A DNA stretch of 64,000 nt, from positions 1-64,000 of the forward strand of contig JASMLH010000006.1 in assembly GCA_030748775.1 (NCBI GenBank), in the 5' to 3' direction. A program made the translations under genes and the position numbers. Below the pieces are notes generated by a model. The model ran no database searches, was not told the origin of the DNA, and saw only the letters and a list, made by a program, of their open reading frames with translations. Below are positions 55,438-64,000 of this stretch, piece by piece. Each line of letters opens with the position of its first letter. Positions within the stretch are counted from its first letter, which is position 1. This DNA is from Candidatus Thalassarchaeaceae archaeon. Lineage in GTDB: Archaea; Thermoplasmatota; Poseidoniia; Poseidoniales; Thalassarchaeaceae.

Positions 55438-56955
55438 ATGAGCAAAGCAACCCAACTCCTGTGCCTGCTGGTACTTTCCTCTACCACCACGGGTTGCATG
55501 TGGTGGGAAGAGGCCCCCGAGCTGGAGATAGTCGAGGGGGCATTCGACTTCGGCAGGGACACGCCCATCACGACATGGTACCACTTCCCAGGAACGCCCT
55601 CAGAGAGGTGGGCCGTCGATGCCACTGACGCTACTGCGATGCTCGCTTCCAACATCACGGCGGAGTTTTCAGGGAACAGCACCCCCTTCTTCTCGAGTGC
55701 AACCTACTATGGAACAGGTTTCGACACCTTTGAACCGACTCTAGGAATCACCGCATCGGGGGCCATCTTCTTCACGAGCTGGAACGGATTAGGAGACGGG
55801 ACTCATATCATCCGATCGACGGACATGGGGCAGACTTGGGAGGATATTGGTCCGTTCGGACAGATCGACGAGGACTCAGGGCAGACGCCTAACTCCAACG
55901 ACCCCTACATCTACGTAGACAAATTCACTGACAGGCTGGTAAAGTTCGATATGCACGCTCTAGCAGCGATGTTTGTCGAGTTCTCAGACAATGACGGTGA
56001 GACATGGAGCGTACCCTATCCTGTAGAGGGGTACTACGTTACACAAGATCACCAGAGCATCGCCTCCATGCCTCCTCCTCCAGGAGTGACTGCTTTCCAC
56101 CCGGTAATATACGTCTACTGCATAAACACCGGTTCACCAGCTGCAGGGGCTCAGTGTTCGCGCTCCCTGAATGGAGGGCTTTCTTGGGATGTTCAGAGGC
56201 TGGGTTACCCAAGCAGCAGCTTCCCTCAGTGCTCGGGCCTCCACGGACATGTCGCAGGAGGCATAGACGGGTCAGTGTACCGTGGAAACCCCTCTTGCGA
56301 GGGGCCAGCAGTTTACCGTTCCCTAGACGGAGGCTACAGCTGGACCGAGCACACTATCACCACTGAAATTGGAATGCAGGACGGTTGGCACGCGCACGAG
56401 GTTGCTACGGCTGTGGACGATGGCGGCAACGTGCACGCCACATGGATTGGAGACGACCTGAAGCCTTGGTACGCAAACTCGCGGGACCAAGGAGGGACCT
56501 GGAGCGAGCCGATGATGGTGGCGGCCCCCGGCGTTGTGGAGACTGGTTTTCCGACAATCTTCGCTGGAGCAGAGGGAAGAGTAGTCCTTGGTTACATCGG
56601 CGAATCACAGGACTACGACGAGGCAAACAAAACCGGAGGTTGGTCGGGTTACATGGCGATAATGACTGACTCCTTCGCAGAAAGGCCGCTAATTACTAGC
56701 GTTGCAGTGAACAACCCCAACGACCCCCTGGACATCACCCCAGACTGTGGTGATGTTAGGTGTGGGGGATTCGGGGACTTCATAGACGTGGAGATCGATG
56801 ATGAGGGGAGGCCTTGGATAGCTTTGGCCCACAACACGGCCGGTTTCGATGAAGCCATAATTGGAACCCTGATGGAAGGTCCCAAGCTATACGGGGAGCT
56901 AGGATACCTCGAGCCGCTTCCTGAAGGAGGCAACTCAACCCTGCTACTCGGGTAG
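55438..56955 (+). CDS. Secreted lipoprotein with Asp-box (BNR/sialidase-type) beta-propeller repeats, copy 1
   Basis: Lipobox 'LSSTTTGC'; Asp boxes 'STDMGQTWED', 'DNDGETWSV', 'SLNGGLSWDV', 'SLDGGYSWTEH', 'SRDQGGTWSEP'. Confidence 0.85.
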   Translation: MSKATQLLCLLVLSSTTTGCMWWEEAPELEIVEGAFDFGRDTPITTWYHFPGTPSERWAVDATDATAMLASNITAEFSGNSTPFFSSATYYGTGFDTFEPTLGITASGAIFFTSWNGLGDGTHIIRSTDMGQTWEDIGPFGQIDEDSGQTPNSNDPYIYVDKFTDRLVKFDMHALAAMFVEFSDNDGETWSVPYPVEGYYVTQDHQSIASMPPPPGVTAFHPVIYVYCINTGSPAAGAQCSRSLNGGLSWDVQRLGYPSSSFPQCSGLHGHVAGGIDGSVYRGNPSCEGPAVYRSLDGGYSWTEHTITTEIGMQDGWHAHEVATAVDDGGNVHATWIGDDLKPWYANSRDQGGTWSEPMMVAAPGVVETGFPTIFAGAEGRVVLGYIGESQDYDEANKTGGWSGYMAIMTDSFAERPLITSVAVNNPNDPLDITPDCGDVRCGGFGDFIDVEIDDEGRPWIALAHNTAGFDEAIIGTLMEGPKLYGELGYLEPLPEGGNSTLLLG

Positions 56956-57027
56956 CTATTGCTGCAGAATTACGGGGCCTCGGGACCGTTGTGCCATCAA
57001 TCCGTTTAACTGATGTAGGAAAGACGC

Positions 57028-57054
57028 GGCCGCTACAATGTGCGAGTAGCGGCC
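57028..57054 (+). promoter_or_regulatory. 8-bp inverted repeat GGCCGCTA-N11-TAGCGGCC with the copy 2 GTG start codon in the loop
   Basis: Read directly: ggccgctacaatGTGcgagtagcggcc. Confidence 0.55.
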
Positions 57055-58500
57055 CTGAGCATGGTCTCACTTCTGGTTATGGCCTCTCTTGGGGGTTGCT
57101 TCGGCGATGAAGAGGAGTTGATTGAAGAGAGTAGCGTGTTCGATGCCTTGTGTACAGAAAACGGAGGTTCGGTTAGCAATACTACTTGGTATCACTATGG
57201 TAATGCCACAGACGCAACAATGGTCTCGCACATGAAGAACGGGACATCGGTCCTAGTCGGAAACAACGCACCGGTATGTGCAGTTGGGACCTACTACGGG
57301 ATTGGAATGACCACCTTCGAACCCACGATTGGAGTGACATCCCTGGATAACCTGTACATGACGAGCTGGGGCAATGGAGCTGCTGGTTCCACAGCCATAG
57401 TGAGGTGCTCAGGTATGATTGGAATGACGAACATCAGCGATTACGTCTGCGAGGACGTCTACAGTGCGCTCTTGCCAGTGGCCAACAGCAATGACCCCTA
57501 CGTCTACGTAGACCCATGGACAGACCGTATCATGAAGTTCGACATGCATGCCCTCTTAGGCATGACCGTTGAGTGGTCAGACAACGAGGGGCAAAGCTGG
57601 ACGGGCCCATCGGTGGCGACGGGGTGGTCCGTCCAAGACCACCAGACAATAGCATCCTCACCTTACCCGGCCGCGTTCCACCAGACTACATGGGTCTTCT
57701 GCGTCAATGGTAACTATCCCTATCCTGTGTGCTCCGCTAGCAACGACGGGGGGCTCACTTGGGGTCCAGAGCTACCCGGGACTCCCTCTGACTGCGAGAG
57801 CGGAGGTCTGACCGGCCATATCACAGGGAGCGAGAACGGGAACTTCTACAGGGGCAACAGGGGATGCAACGGAGGAGAAGGTTACTCTATCTACAGAAGC
57901 ACCAATGGAGGCATTACATGGACAGAGCACCCCCTGCCTACAGAGACTACCGGTACTGCAGAGACATGGAACTTCGAAGAGGCGCAGGTGGCGACGGACT
58001 CCGAGGACAACGTCCATGCATTCTGGATGGGCTTCGACAACATGCCCTACTACTCGTACTCCACAGACGAAGGAGGAACCTGGAGCGACCCGATAATGAT
58101 CGCGCCGCCAATCGGTCTGAACGGGACCGGTTTCCCCGTTGTTACAGCTGGCAGCGCTGGCAAGGTGGCACTAGGTTACCTAGGTGACTCTGGAGGTGAT
58201 ACTTGGAATGGATATCTGACTGTAATAACCGATGCATTCAACGACATGCCGCTTCTAACCACCGTGCAGGTGAACGCCTGGGGGGACCCCCTGGACACGT
58301 CGGCGGACTGTGGCTACAACCGATGTGGTGGTTTTGGTGACTTCAACGACATAGTCATCGATCAGCATGGGAGGGTTTGGTTCGGGCACGCTCACAACGT
58401 GGGAGGGGAGATTGGAATCTACGGGACAATGGCGATTGGCCCGACGCTCAGGGACTTGCCCCTACAGCCTCTGCCGCTTGGAGGACCGGGGACCCTGTAG
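57040..58500 (+). CDS. Secreted lipoprotein with Asp-box beta-propeller repeats, copy 2 (tandem paralogue)
   Basis: Signal MRVAALSMVSLLVMASLGGC; Asp boxes 'DNEGQSWTGP', 'SNDGGLTWGP', 'STNGGITWTEH', 'STDEGGTWSDP'; shares 'TYYG.G..TFEPT.G', 'SNDPY.YVD', 'CGGFGDF' with copy 1. Confidence 0.87.
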   Translation: MRVAALSMVSLLVMASLGGCFGDEEELIEESSVFDALCTENGGSVSNTTWYHYGNATDATMVSHMKNGTSVLVGNNAPVCAVGTYYGIGMTTFEPTIGVTSLDNLYMTSWGNGAAGSTAIVRCSGMIGMTNISDYVCEDVYSALLPVANSNDPYVYVDPWTDRIMKFDMHALLGMTVEWSDNEGQSWTGPSVATGWSVQDHQTIASSPYPAAFHQTTWVFCVNGNYPYPVCSASNDGGLTWGPELPGTPSDCESGGLTGHITGSENGNFYRGNRGCNGGEGYSIYRSTNGGITWTEHPLPTETTGTAETWNFEEAQVATDSEDNVHAFWMGFDNMPYYSYSTDEGGTWSDPIMIAPPIGLNGTGFPVVTAGSAGKVALGYLGDSGGDTWNGYLTVITDAFNDMPLLTTVQVNAWGDPLDTSADCGYNRCGGFGDFNDIVIDQHGRVWFGHAHNVGGEIGIYGTMAIGPTLRDLPLQPLPLGGPGTL

Positions 58501-58501
58501 G

Positions 58502-59140
58502 CTAGAAGGCATCTGGAAGCAAGCCATAGGCCTGGTAAAGGAAGACAGCCGCGAATCCGAACATTCCCAACCCACAGATGCCTAGGGCACCCCTGTATGC
58601 CCGTGGGGATAGTGCCTCTCTAGTCCTATCGAAGAATAGTGCTATCGTCATCTTGACGATAATGATAGAGAACAGGAATGAGAGGGCATAAGCCACAGGA
58701 GCGAGGGGTTCGACGGCTGCCTTGCTAGCCATCAGTGGCCCACCGATTAGGAACCAGAAGACGTACACGTTTGGATTGAACAGATTTGTGATGACGCCCC
58801 TCCTGAAGGACCCGGTGACATCTGCCTGTTCTAGTTCGAGATCTGGGGGCTCAATCCTGAAGCAGTCTACCCCGAACCAGACTAGGAATCCTGCGCCAAG
58901 AGTCGAAATCAGAAAAAGGAGGGTGGGCTGCTCTGCGACCCACCCGGACAACAGGACGCTGACCACGATGAGGGGGCCGTCGGTGAATATCGGTGCGGAT
59001 GCCGCCCGAGCTCCGGCTGGCCAGCCGCCGGTTAGTGTCTCCCGGATTACCATGGTCAGGAGGGGTCCGGGCCTTATTCCCTCCATGACACCAAGAGCGA
59101 TGCCTGCAACCGTGAGCGCTAGAATCTCCTCAACTTGCAT
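58502..59140 (-). CDS. LysE family translocator
   Basis: 'GIALGVMEGIRPGPLLTMVIRETLTGGWPAGARAASAPIFTDGPLIVVSVLLSGWV' and 5-6 TM helices. Confidence 0.87.
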   Translation of the reverse strand: MQVEEILALTVAGIALGVMEGIRPGPLLTMVIRETLTGGWPAGARAASAPIFTDGPLIVVSVLLSGWVAEQPTLLFLISTLGAGFLVWFGVDCFRIEPPDLELEQADVTGSFRRGVITNLFNPNVYVFWFLIGGPLMASKAAVEPLAPVAYALSFLFSIIIVKMTIALFFDRTREALSPRAYRGALGICGLGMFGFAAVFLYQAYGLLPDAF

Positions 59141-59143
59141 CTT

Positions 59144-59902
59144 CTAGCGCCTCGATGCTATCTTGGCTAGTAGCTTCAGAATCTCGAAGTAAAGCCAAGT
59201 CAGAGTTACCATCAGCCCGAATGCTGCTCTCCACTCCAACTTCTTGGGAGCCCCTCTTTGCACGCCCCGTTCAATGAAGTCGAAGTCTGCCACGAGGCAA
59301 AGAGCCCCGATGCCGACAACAAATAGAGAGAATGCAATTCCGACTTGCCCTGCTCCATGGATATAGGGGACGTGGAACCAGCCGGATATTGCTCCGATAA
59401 ATGAAACCAGATATATCAGAAAAATTGCGGCCACAGCTGAGCTCACCGCTATCGCAAGATTCCTGTCCCATGCGATTAGCCCCGCCCTGTAGATTGCTAT
59501 CATGGCCCCAAGTATGAGGAAGGTGAGAAGGGCTGCCAATATGCCGATTCCTGGCATTTCGAGGGGGCCCTCGAAGAACCATGTTATTCCTCCGAGGAAA
59601 AGGCCCTCGAAAGCTGCGTACACGCAGATCAGAGCAGGATTCATCGAACCGGAAAGTACGACCATCATCGCAACGATGAAGCTGCCCAGTAACCCAACGA
59701 AAATCAGTGGGGATGCTTCTGGCATAGAGAATGCCGTTGCAAGGGCCGTGAATGTCGTTATCAGCAGTAGCAGTCCGGTCTTCTCTGCTACTCCCTCAAT
59801 TGTCATCATGTTAGTCTCATAGTCCTCCCACCAAGAGGCTCCCTTGTAGGCAGATTTTTCGAATGTCGAGTCATTGAGTGCGGGGTTTCCGGACCTGTAC
59901 AT
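59144..59902 (-). CDS. Bax inhibitor-1 / YccA-like membrane protein
   Basis: 'NPALNDSTFEKSAY...MTIEGVAEKTGLLLLITTFTALATAF' and about 7 TM helices typical of the YccA-like family. Confidence 0.88.
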   Translation of the reverse strand: MYRSGNPALNDSTFEKSAYKGASWWEDYETNMMTIEGVAEKTGLLLLITTFTALATAFSMPEASPLIFVGLLGSFIVAMMVVLSGSMNPALICVYAAFEGLFLGGITWFFEGPLEMPGIGILAALLTFLILGAMIAIYRAGLIAWDRNLAIAVSSAVAAIFLIYLVSFIGAISGWFHVPYIHGAGQVGIAFSLFVVGIGALCLVADFDFIERGVQRGAPKKLEWRAAFGLMVTLTWLYFEILKLLAKIASRR

Positions 59903-59951
59903 CGGGTTCCGGTATCCATTGGCCTTCTCAAGGATTGGGCCGGAAAGGTCC

Positions 59952-62900
59952 TCAAACCATGCCGATTAGATGCTGGCCAGTGTAGCTCAGTGGCTCTCTG
60001 GCAACCTTGTCGGGAGTTCCAGTTGCAACAACTTCCCCCCCGAATTCCCCTCCCTCAGGTCCGAGATCGATTATCCAGTCAGCGCACTTGATAACGTCCA
60101 GGTGGTGTTCGATTACAATCACAGTATGCCCATTTCGCCTCAGACGGAGGAGGACCTCAATCAGTTGGTGGACATCGGATAACCCAAGACCAGTAGTAGG
60201 TTCATCGAGGATGTAGAATGTATGCTTGCGAGGGGTCCGGTGTAGCTCAGTGGCCAGTTTAACTCTCTGTGCCTCCCCGCCTGACAGAGTCGTCGCGGGT
60301 TGCCCGAGACGGATGTAGCCAAGGCCCACGTCTCGTATTGTCTCGAGAATTCTGTGAATTCTTGGTTGTTTCTCGAAGAAGGAACAGGCCTCCTCCACAC
60401 TCATCTCAAGAATGTCGTGGATGGTCTTGCCCCTCCACTTGGCCTCCAGGGTCTCGCGCGTGTACCTCTTGCCCTTGCACACCTCACAAGTGACCCATAC
60501 GTCGGGAAGGAAGTTCATCTCTAGTTTGGTAGAGCCGGCACCACTGCAGGCCTCACACCTGCCCCCTCTGACGTTGAATGAGAATTGGCCTGGCTCATAC
60601 CCCCTTTCCTTGGCCAACTTGGTCTTGGTGAAGAGTTCGCGGATCGGACCAAAGGCCCCAGTGTAGGTGGCTGGATTGGACCTTGGTGTTCGGCCTATGG
60701 GGGATTGGTCGATGACTATCGCCTTGTCGACCATCTCCAGACCGGATATCGAATCCACTGCTCCAGGGGATGAGTCGGTTCCGTGTAGTTCCCTGAGAAG
60801 CGCGGGGGCAAGGGTCTCGGACACCAAGGATGACTTTCCTGAGCCGGAGACCCCTGTGACAGCCACCATGCAGCCGAGAGGAATACTTACTTCTATGTCC
60901 TGGAGGTTATTCTGCCTAGCCCCCGAGATGGTTACCCATCGGTCCTTCTGAGGTGTTACGCGATCATCTGGAATTGGAATGATTTGTCTCCCTGAAAGAT
61001 AGGCCGCTGTGATGCTTTCCTCATTGGACAGTAGTTCATCGTAGGTTCCGTTGACCACCAGCTTCCCTCCGTCTTTCCCCGCACCCGGGCCTAGGTCGAC
61101 TAGCCAGTCGGCCTGCTTCAGAGTGGCCTCGTCGTGCTCAACCACTAGTAGTGTATTACCTAGGCCTGTCAACTCTCTAAGCGTCTCCAGTAATCTGCCA
61201 TTATCGCGGGGGTGCAGGCCGATGCTAGGTTCATCCAAGACGTACATTACACCGGTTAGTCTTGTGCCTATCTGGGTTGCAAGGCGAATCCTTTGGCTCT
61301 CCCCACCCGACAGGGTATTTGCCCTACGATCCAGAGTCAGGTAGTCTAGTCCCACTAGTGCCAAGAAGCGGAGTCTGGACTCAATCTCCTTGACTATCTC
61401 CTTCGCGATGTACATCGTACGCTCGTCCAGTTTTTTTGTGGAGCGGACCGTGTCACTTGTTGGTGGCTCTCTTTCCAGCTTCTCCCAGGTATCGTCAAGT
61501 CCCCCGAGTCTCCAGTGCTGCACTACCGCAAGAGCCTCTAGAACACTGCAACGGGAAATTCCGGGAAGGTTGACGCCCCCCACAGTCACTCTGCCCACTG
61601 CTTCATTCAGTTTGTCGCCGTTACATTCCGTGCAAGGCTCGTCATTCATGAAAGAAGAGAGCCGGGATCTGGTGCGGTCGGAACTTGTGTCTGTGTATGT
61701 CCTTCGGAGGCGAGAGAAAACCCCCTCCCATGGACGTGCCATTCGGTAAGAAGATCCTTTCTCAGAGGTAAACTCGAATTCAATTACCGTAGATCCAGTT
61801 CCATTCAATAGGATGTCTTTGCTGTCATCGTCGAGTTCTCCGAAGGGCACGTCAGTTGGAATGGAGTAGTGATCGCATGTCTGAGTCATCTGGCCCCTGT
61901 ACCATCCCGACATCATCGAGCGTCGAAAGGGCCTGATGCAACCATCTGCAACAGTTGCAGTCCTGTCAATAACAAGATCAGGCGAAAAGGAGCGTTGAAC
62001 ACCGAGGCCCTGGCACGCCGGACAGGCCCCCAATGGGTTGTTGAAAGAGAAAACCCTGGGGCTCATCTCAGGCAGGAAGGAGCCGTGCTCTGGGCAAGCG
62101 AACTCCTCGGAGTATGCAATAACCTCACCCTCTTGGGTTCTGAACCTCTGCTCCTCGGCGTTGTCTTCTCCTGGTTTAGGGGAGCTGAGGCTCTCCACGG
62201 CAACGGTTCCGGCTCCAAGCCTCAGTCCGGACTCCACCGCCTCGGTAAGCCTCTGACGGTTCGATGGGCTGAGTAGCAGTCTGTCCAACCGGACATCTAT
62301 GTCATGCCTCAGGTTCTTCTCGAGCACTGGTGGCTCTTCGAAGCTGGCTTCCCTGCCATTCACCTTCCCTGCCAAGAGTCCCTGGTCAACTAAGGCAGAA
62401 AACAAATCCGCGTGAGTTCCCTTCCTGTTCCTTACTGTGGGACTCCAGATGGCAATCCCGTGTCCCTCAAACCTCCAGAGGACATCGTCGACTATCTCCT
62501 GCACGGTCCGCCTGCTAACCTCCCTACCACATTCCGGGCAGTGGGGTAATCCGACACGGGCCCAAAGTAGCCTCATGTAGTCCATCATCTCAGTAACCGT
62601 TGCTACTGTGGATCTTGGGTTATGACTGCCCTGCTTCTGATCTATACTAATTGCAGGAGAAAGTCCCTCGATAGAATCGCAATCGGGCTTCTTCATCTGA
62701 CCGAGGAACTGCCTAGCGTACGAGCTCAGGCTCTCAACATATCTTCTCTGTCCTTCGGCATACAGAGTGTCGAAGGCGAGGCTTGACTTGCCGGACCCGG
62801 AAACACCTGAAATAACGACGAACTTTCCTCTCGGGATACTGACATTGATGTCCTTGAGATTGTGAGTCCGGGCACCCCTAATCTCTATCCATCCATCCTT

Positions 62901-62999
62901 GGCGAATCCGTTTTTCTTCCACTGGGACATCGGTTCACCTCGTACAGGGGGGCGGGTCGTGTCACGCTCCTTTGAATCCATGCATACATCCTCATACAT
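59952..62999 (-). CDS. uvrA: Excinuclease ABC subunit A; start likely ATG 62930
   Basis: 'IEIRGARTHNLKDINVSIPRGKFVVISGVSGSGKSSLAFDTLYAEGQRRYVESLSSYARQFL', 'TLSGGESQRIRLATQIG', 'LDEPSIGLHPRDN', Zn-finger CxxC pairs. Confidence 0.97.
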   Translation of the reverse strand: MYEDVCMDSKERDTTRPPVRGEPMSQWKKNGFAKDGWIEIRGARTHNLKDINVSIPRGKFVVISGVSGSGKSSLAFDTLYAEGQRRYVESLSSYARQFLGQMKKPDCDSIEGLSPAISIDQKQGSHNPRSTVATVTEMMDYMRLLWARVGLPHCPECGREVSRRTVQEIVDDVLWRFEGHGIAIWSPTVRNRKGTHADLFSALVDQGLLAGKVNGREASFEEPPVLEKNLRHDIDVRLDRLLLSPSNRQRLTEAVESGLRLGAGTVAVESLSSPKPGEDNAEEQRFRTQEGEVIAYSEEFACPEHGSFLPEMSPRVFSFNNPLGACPACQGLGVQRSFSPDLVIDRTATVADGCIRPFRRSMMSGWYRGQMTQTCDHYSIPTDVPFGELDDDSKDILLNGTGSTVIEFEFTSEKGSSYRMARPWEGVFSRLRRTYTDTSSDRTRSRLSSFMNDEPCTECNGDKLNEAVGRVTVGGVNLPGISRCSVLEALAVVQHWRLGGLDDTWEKLEREPPTSDTVRSTKKLDERTMYIAKEIVKEIESRLRFLALVGLDYLTLDRRANTLSGGESQRIRLATQIGTRLTGVMYVLDEPSIGLHPRDNGRLLETLRELTGLGNTLLVVEHDEATLKQADWLVDLGPGAGKDGGKLVVNGTYDELLSNEESITAAYLSGRQIIPIPDDRVTPQKDRWVTISGARQNNLQDIEVSIPLGCMVAVTGVSGSGKSSLVSETLAPALLRELHGTDSSPGAVDSISGLEMVDKAIVIDQSPIGRTPRSNPATYTGAFGPIRELFTKTKLAKERGYEPGQFSFNVRGGRCEACSGAGSTKLEMNFLPDVWVTCEVCKGKRYTRETLEAKWRGKTIHDILEMSVEEACSFFEKQPRIHRILETIRDVGLGYIRLGQPATTLSGGEAQRVKLATELHRTPRKHTFYILDEPTTGLGLSDVHQLIEVLLRLRRNGHTVIVIEHHLDVIKCADWIIDLGPEGGEFGGEVVATGTPDKVAREPLSYTGQHLIGMV

Positions 63000-63039
63000 C
63001 GGATTGCAATCGCAATCGGACGCACTTAGGGATAGTGGC

Positions 63040-64000
63040 TCAAATCAGCCAGAGAGCGTCGATCGTCTCGCCCTCTTCAGAGTCTGTTCCCGGAGGGAGA
63101 AGAGACAGGGCATTGTGAGCGACCATGCTGTGTATGTTTCCACTTCCTTGGTGGGTACTGGAGGAGCCCACGAGGGAGTCTCCCTCCTGCCTGATGAAAA
63201 TCCGTCTCAAGCAGAGTTTGCCTTTTGCACCTTTCAGAGGCTCTTCCATTATCACCCTGACTCTATGTGCCAACCTAGGTCCCGTTTCATAATCTGCACC
63301 CATGCACTTGGATATCCACTCGGATACAAGAACTGTGAACACTACATGGCTGCTAACAGGGTTTCCAGGCAAGCCGAAAATAGGAGTTCCATTCCATTTC
63401 CCGAAGAGGGGGGGTCCTCCTGGTCTCATCATTACTCTCCAGAAACCAATGTCCCCTTCATCCTCCATTAGGGTACGAACGATGTCCCACTTGCCCATAC
63501 TCACCCCCCCGCTGGTGATTATGGCATCGCATGACTCTGCGGCTTCATCGAGGGTTTCCCTCAATAGTTCGATGGTGTCCGGGATTATTGCGAATCTTTC
63601 AGGGTCTCCTCCCATCTTCTTAATCAAGGCGGCAATTCCATACGTGTTCGACTCGAAGATTTCTCCGTCGGCTAGTGGTTCTCCTGGAGGAGTAAGCTCG
63701 TCACCTACACCAATCACAGCAATCTTGGGTCTGGAAACCACTTCCAGCACACTGTGCCCCATGGTGGCAGCAAGAGAGGTTGCTGCTGGGGTTAGGACGG
63801 AGCCGGCAATCAGTGCTATGGCCCCCCTCTCTAGGTTCTCACCTTTCTTGCGGATGTAATGGGGTCTAGCTGGACCGTTGATGGTTACACGTTCTCCCTC
63901 CGTTGACGAGTCTTCGATTATGACAATCGCATCCGCCCCCTCCGGAAGGGGGGCACCGGTCATGATACTGCAGGCCTCGCCCTTGCCTATTGAGGGAGTT
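63040..64000 (-). CDS. moeA: Molybdopterin molybdenumtransferase, partial; N-terminus beyond the right edge
   Basis: Reading frame continues upstream of the ORF-track Met to the edge: ...TPSIGKGEACSIMTGAPLPEGADAIVIIEDS...; 'VGDELTPPGEPLADGEIFESNTYGIAALIKKMGGD', 'DAIITSGGVSMGKWD', 'IFGLPGNPVSSHVVF'. Confidence 0.94.
   Translation of the reverse strand, partial: TPSIGKGEACSIMTGAPLPEGADAIVIIEDSSTEGERVTINGPARPHYIRKKGENLERGAIALIAGSVLTPAATSLAATMGHSVLEVVSRPKIAVIGVGDELTPPGEPLADGEIFESNTYGIAALIKKMGGDPERFAIIPDTIELLRETLDEAAESCDAIITSGGVSMGKWDIVRTLMEDEGDIGFWRVMMRPGGPPLFGKWNGTPIFGLPGNPVSSHVVFTVLVSEWISKCMGADYETGPRLAHRVRVIMEEPLKGAKGKLCLRRIFIRQEGDSLVGSSSTHQGSGNIHSMVAHNALSLLPPGTDSEEGETIDALWLI

Noticed and set aside
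63040-63963. moeA start at 63963 as listed in the ORF track
   Set aside because: The frame continues upstream to the window edge with conserved MoeA sequence (SIGKGEACSIMTGAPLP), so the gene is truncated rather than starting there.
1-64000. CRISPR arrays, insertion sequences, integrases, prophage modules
   Set aside because: No regularly spaced repeats, transposase/integrase motifs or phage structural genes were seen on reading both strands.

Overview
The window looks like a gene-dense chromosomal segment of a mesophilic, Thermoplasmatota-like (Marine Group II / Poseidoniales-type) archaeon. That placement is inferred from gene content, not from a search. Archaeal hallmarks are archaellin, archaeal DnaG, PriL, KEOPS Pcc1, a DUF373 protein, 4-phosphopantoate--beta-alanine ligase, an MptE-like pterin kinase, geranylgeranyl reductase, a group II chaperonin and deoxyhypusine synthase. 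Bacterial-type genes are mixed in: UvrA, PurH/PurN, GcvH, LysE exporters and CutA. There are two tRNA genes, tRNA-Cys(GCA) on - and tRNA-Leu(GAG) on +. I saw no CRISPR array, transposase, rRNA or phage module. Three genes are missing or truncated in the supplied ORF track: a partial archaellin at the left edge (-), a 56-aa membrane ORF at 45594-45764 (+), and the 5' part of moeA at the right edge. The best leads are: (1) an Eco57I/type IIG-like DNA methylase whose catalytic (N/D)PP(Y/F/W) motif reads RPPW, directly joined to a 202-aa coiled-coil/winged-helix-like partner; (2) a giant multi-domain surface protein plus a partner gene next to archaellin; (3) an Lrp/AsnC gene with a perfect 13-bp palindrome on its start codon and an 11-nt match in the tRNA-Cys/aminotransferase intergenic region; (4) a structured dnaG leader; (5) tandem Asp-box propeller lipoproteins, one with its start codon in a hairpin loop; (6) a divergent chaperonin paralogue. 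No claim was checked against any database.
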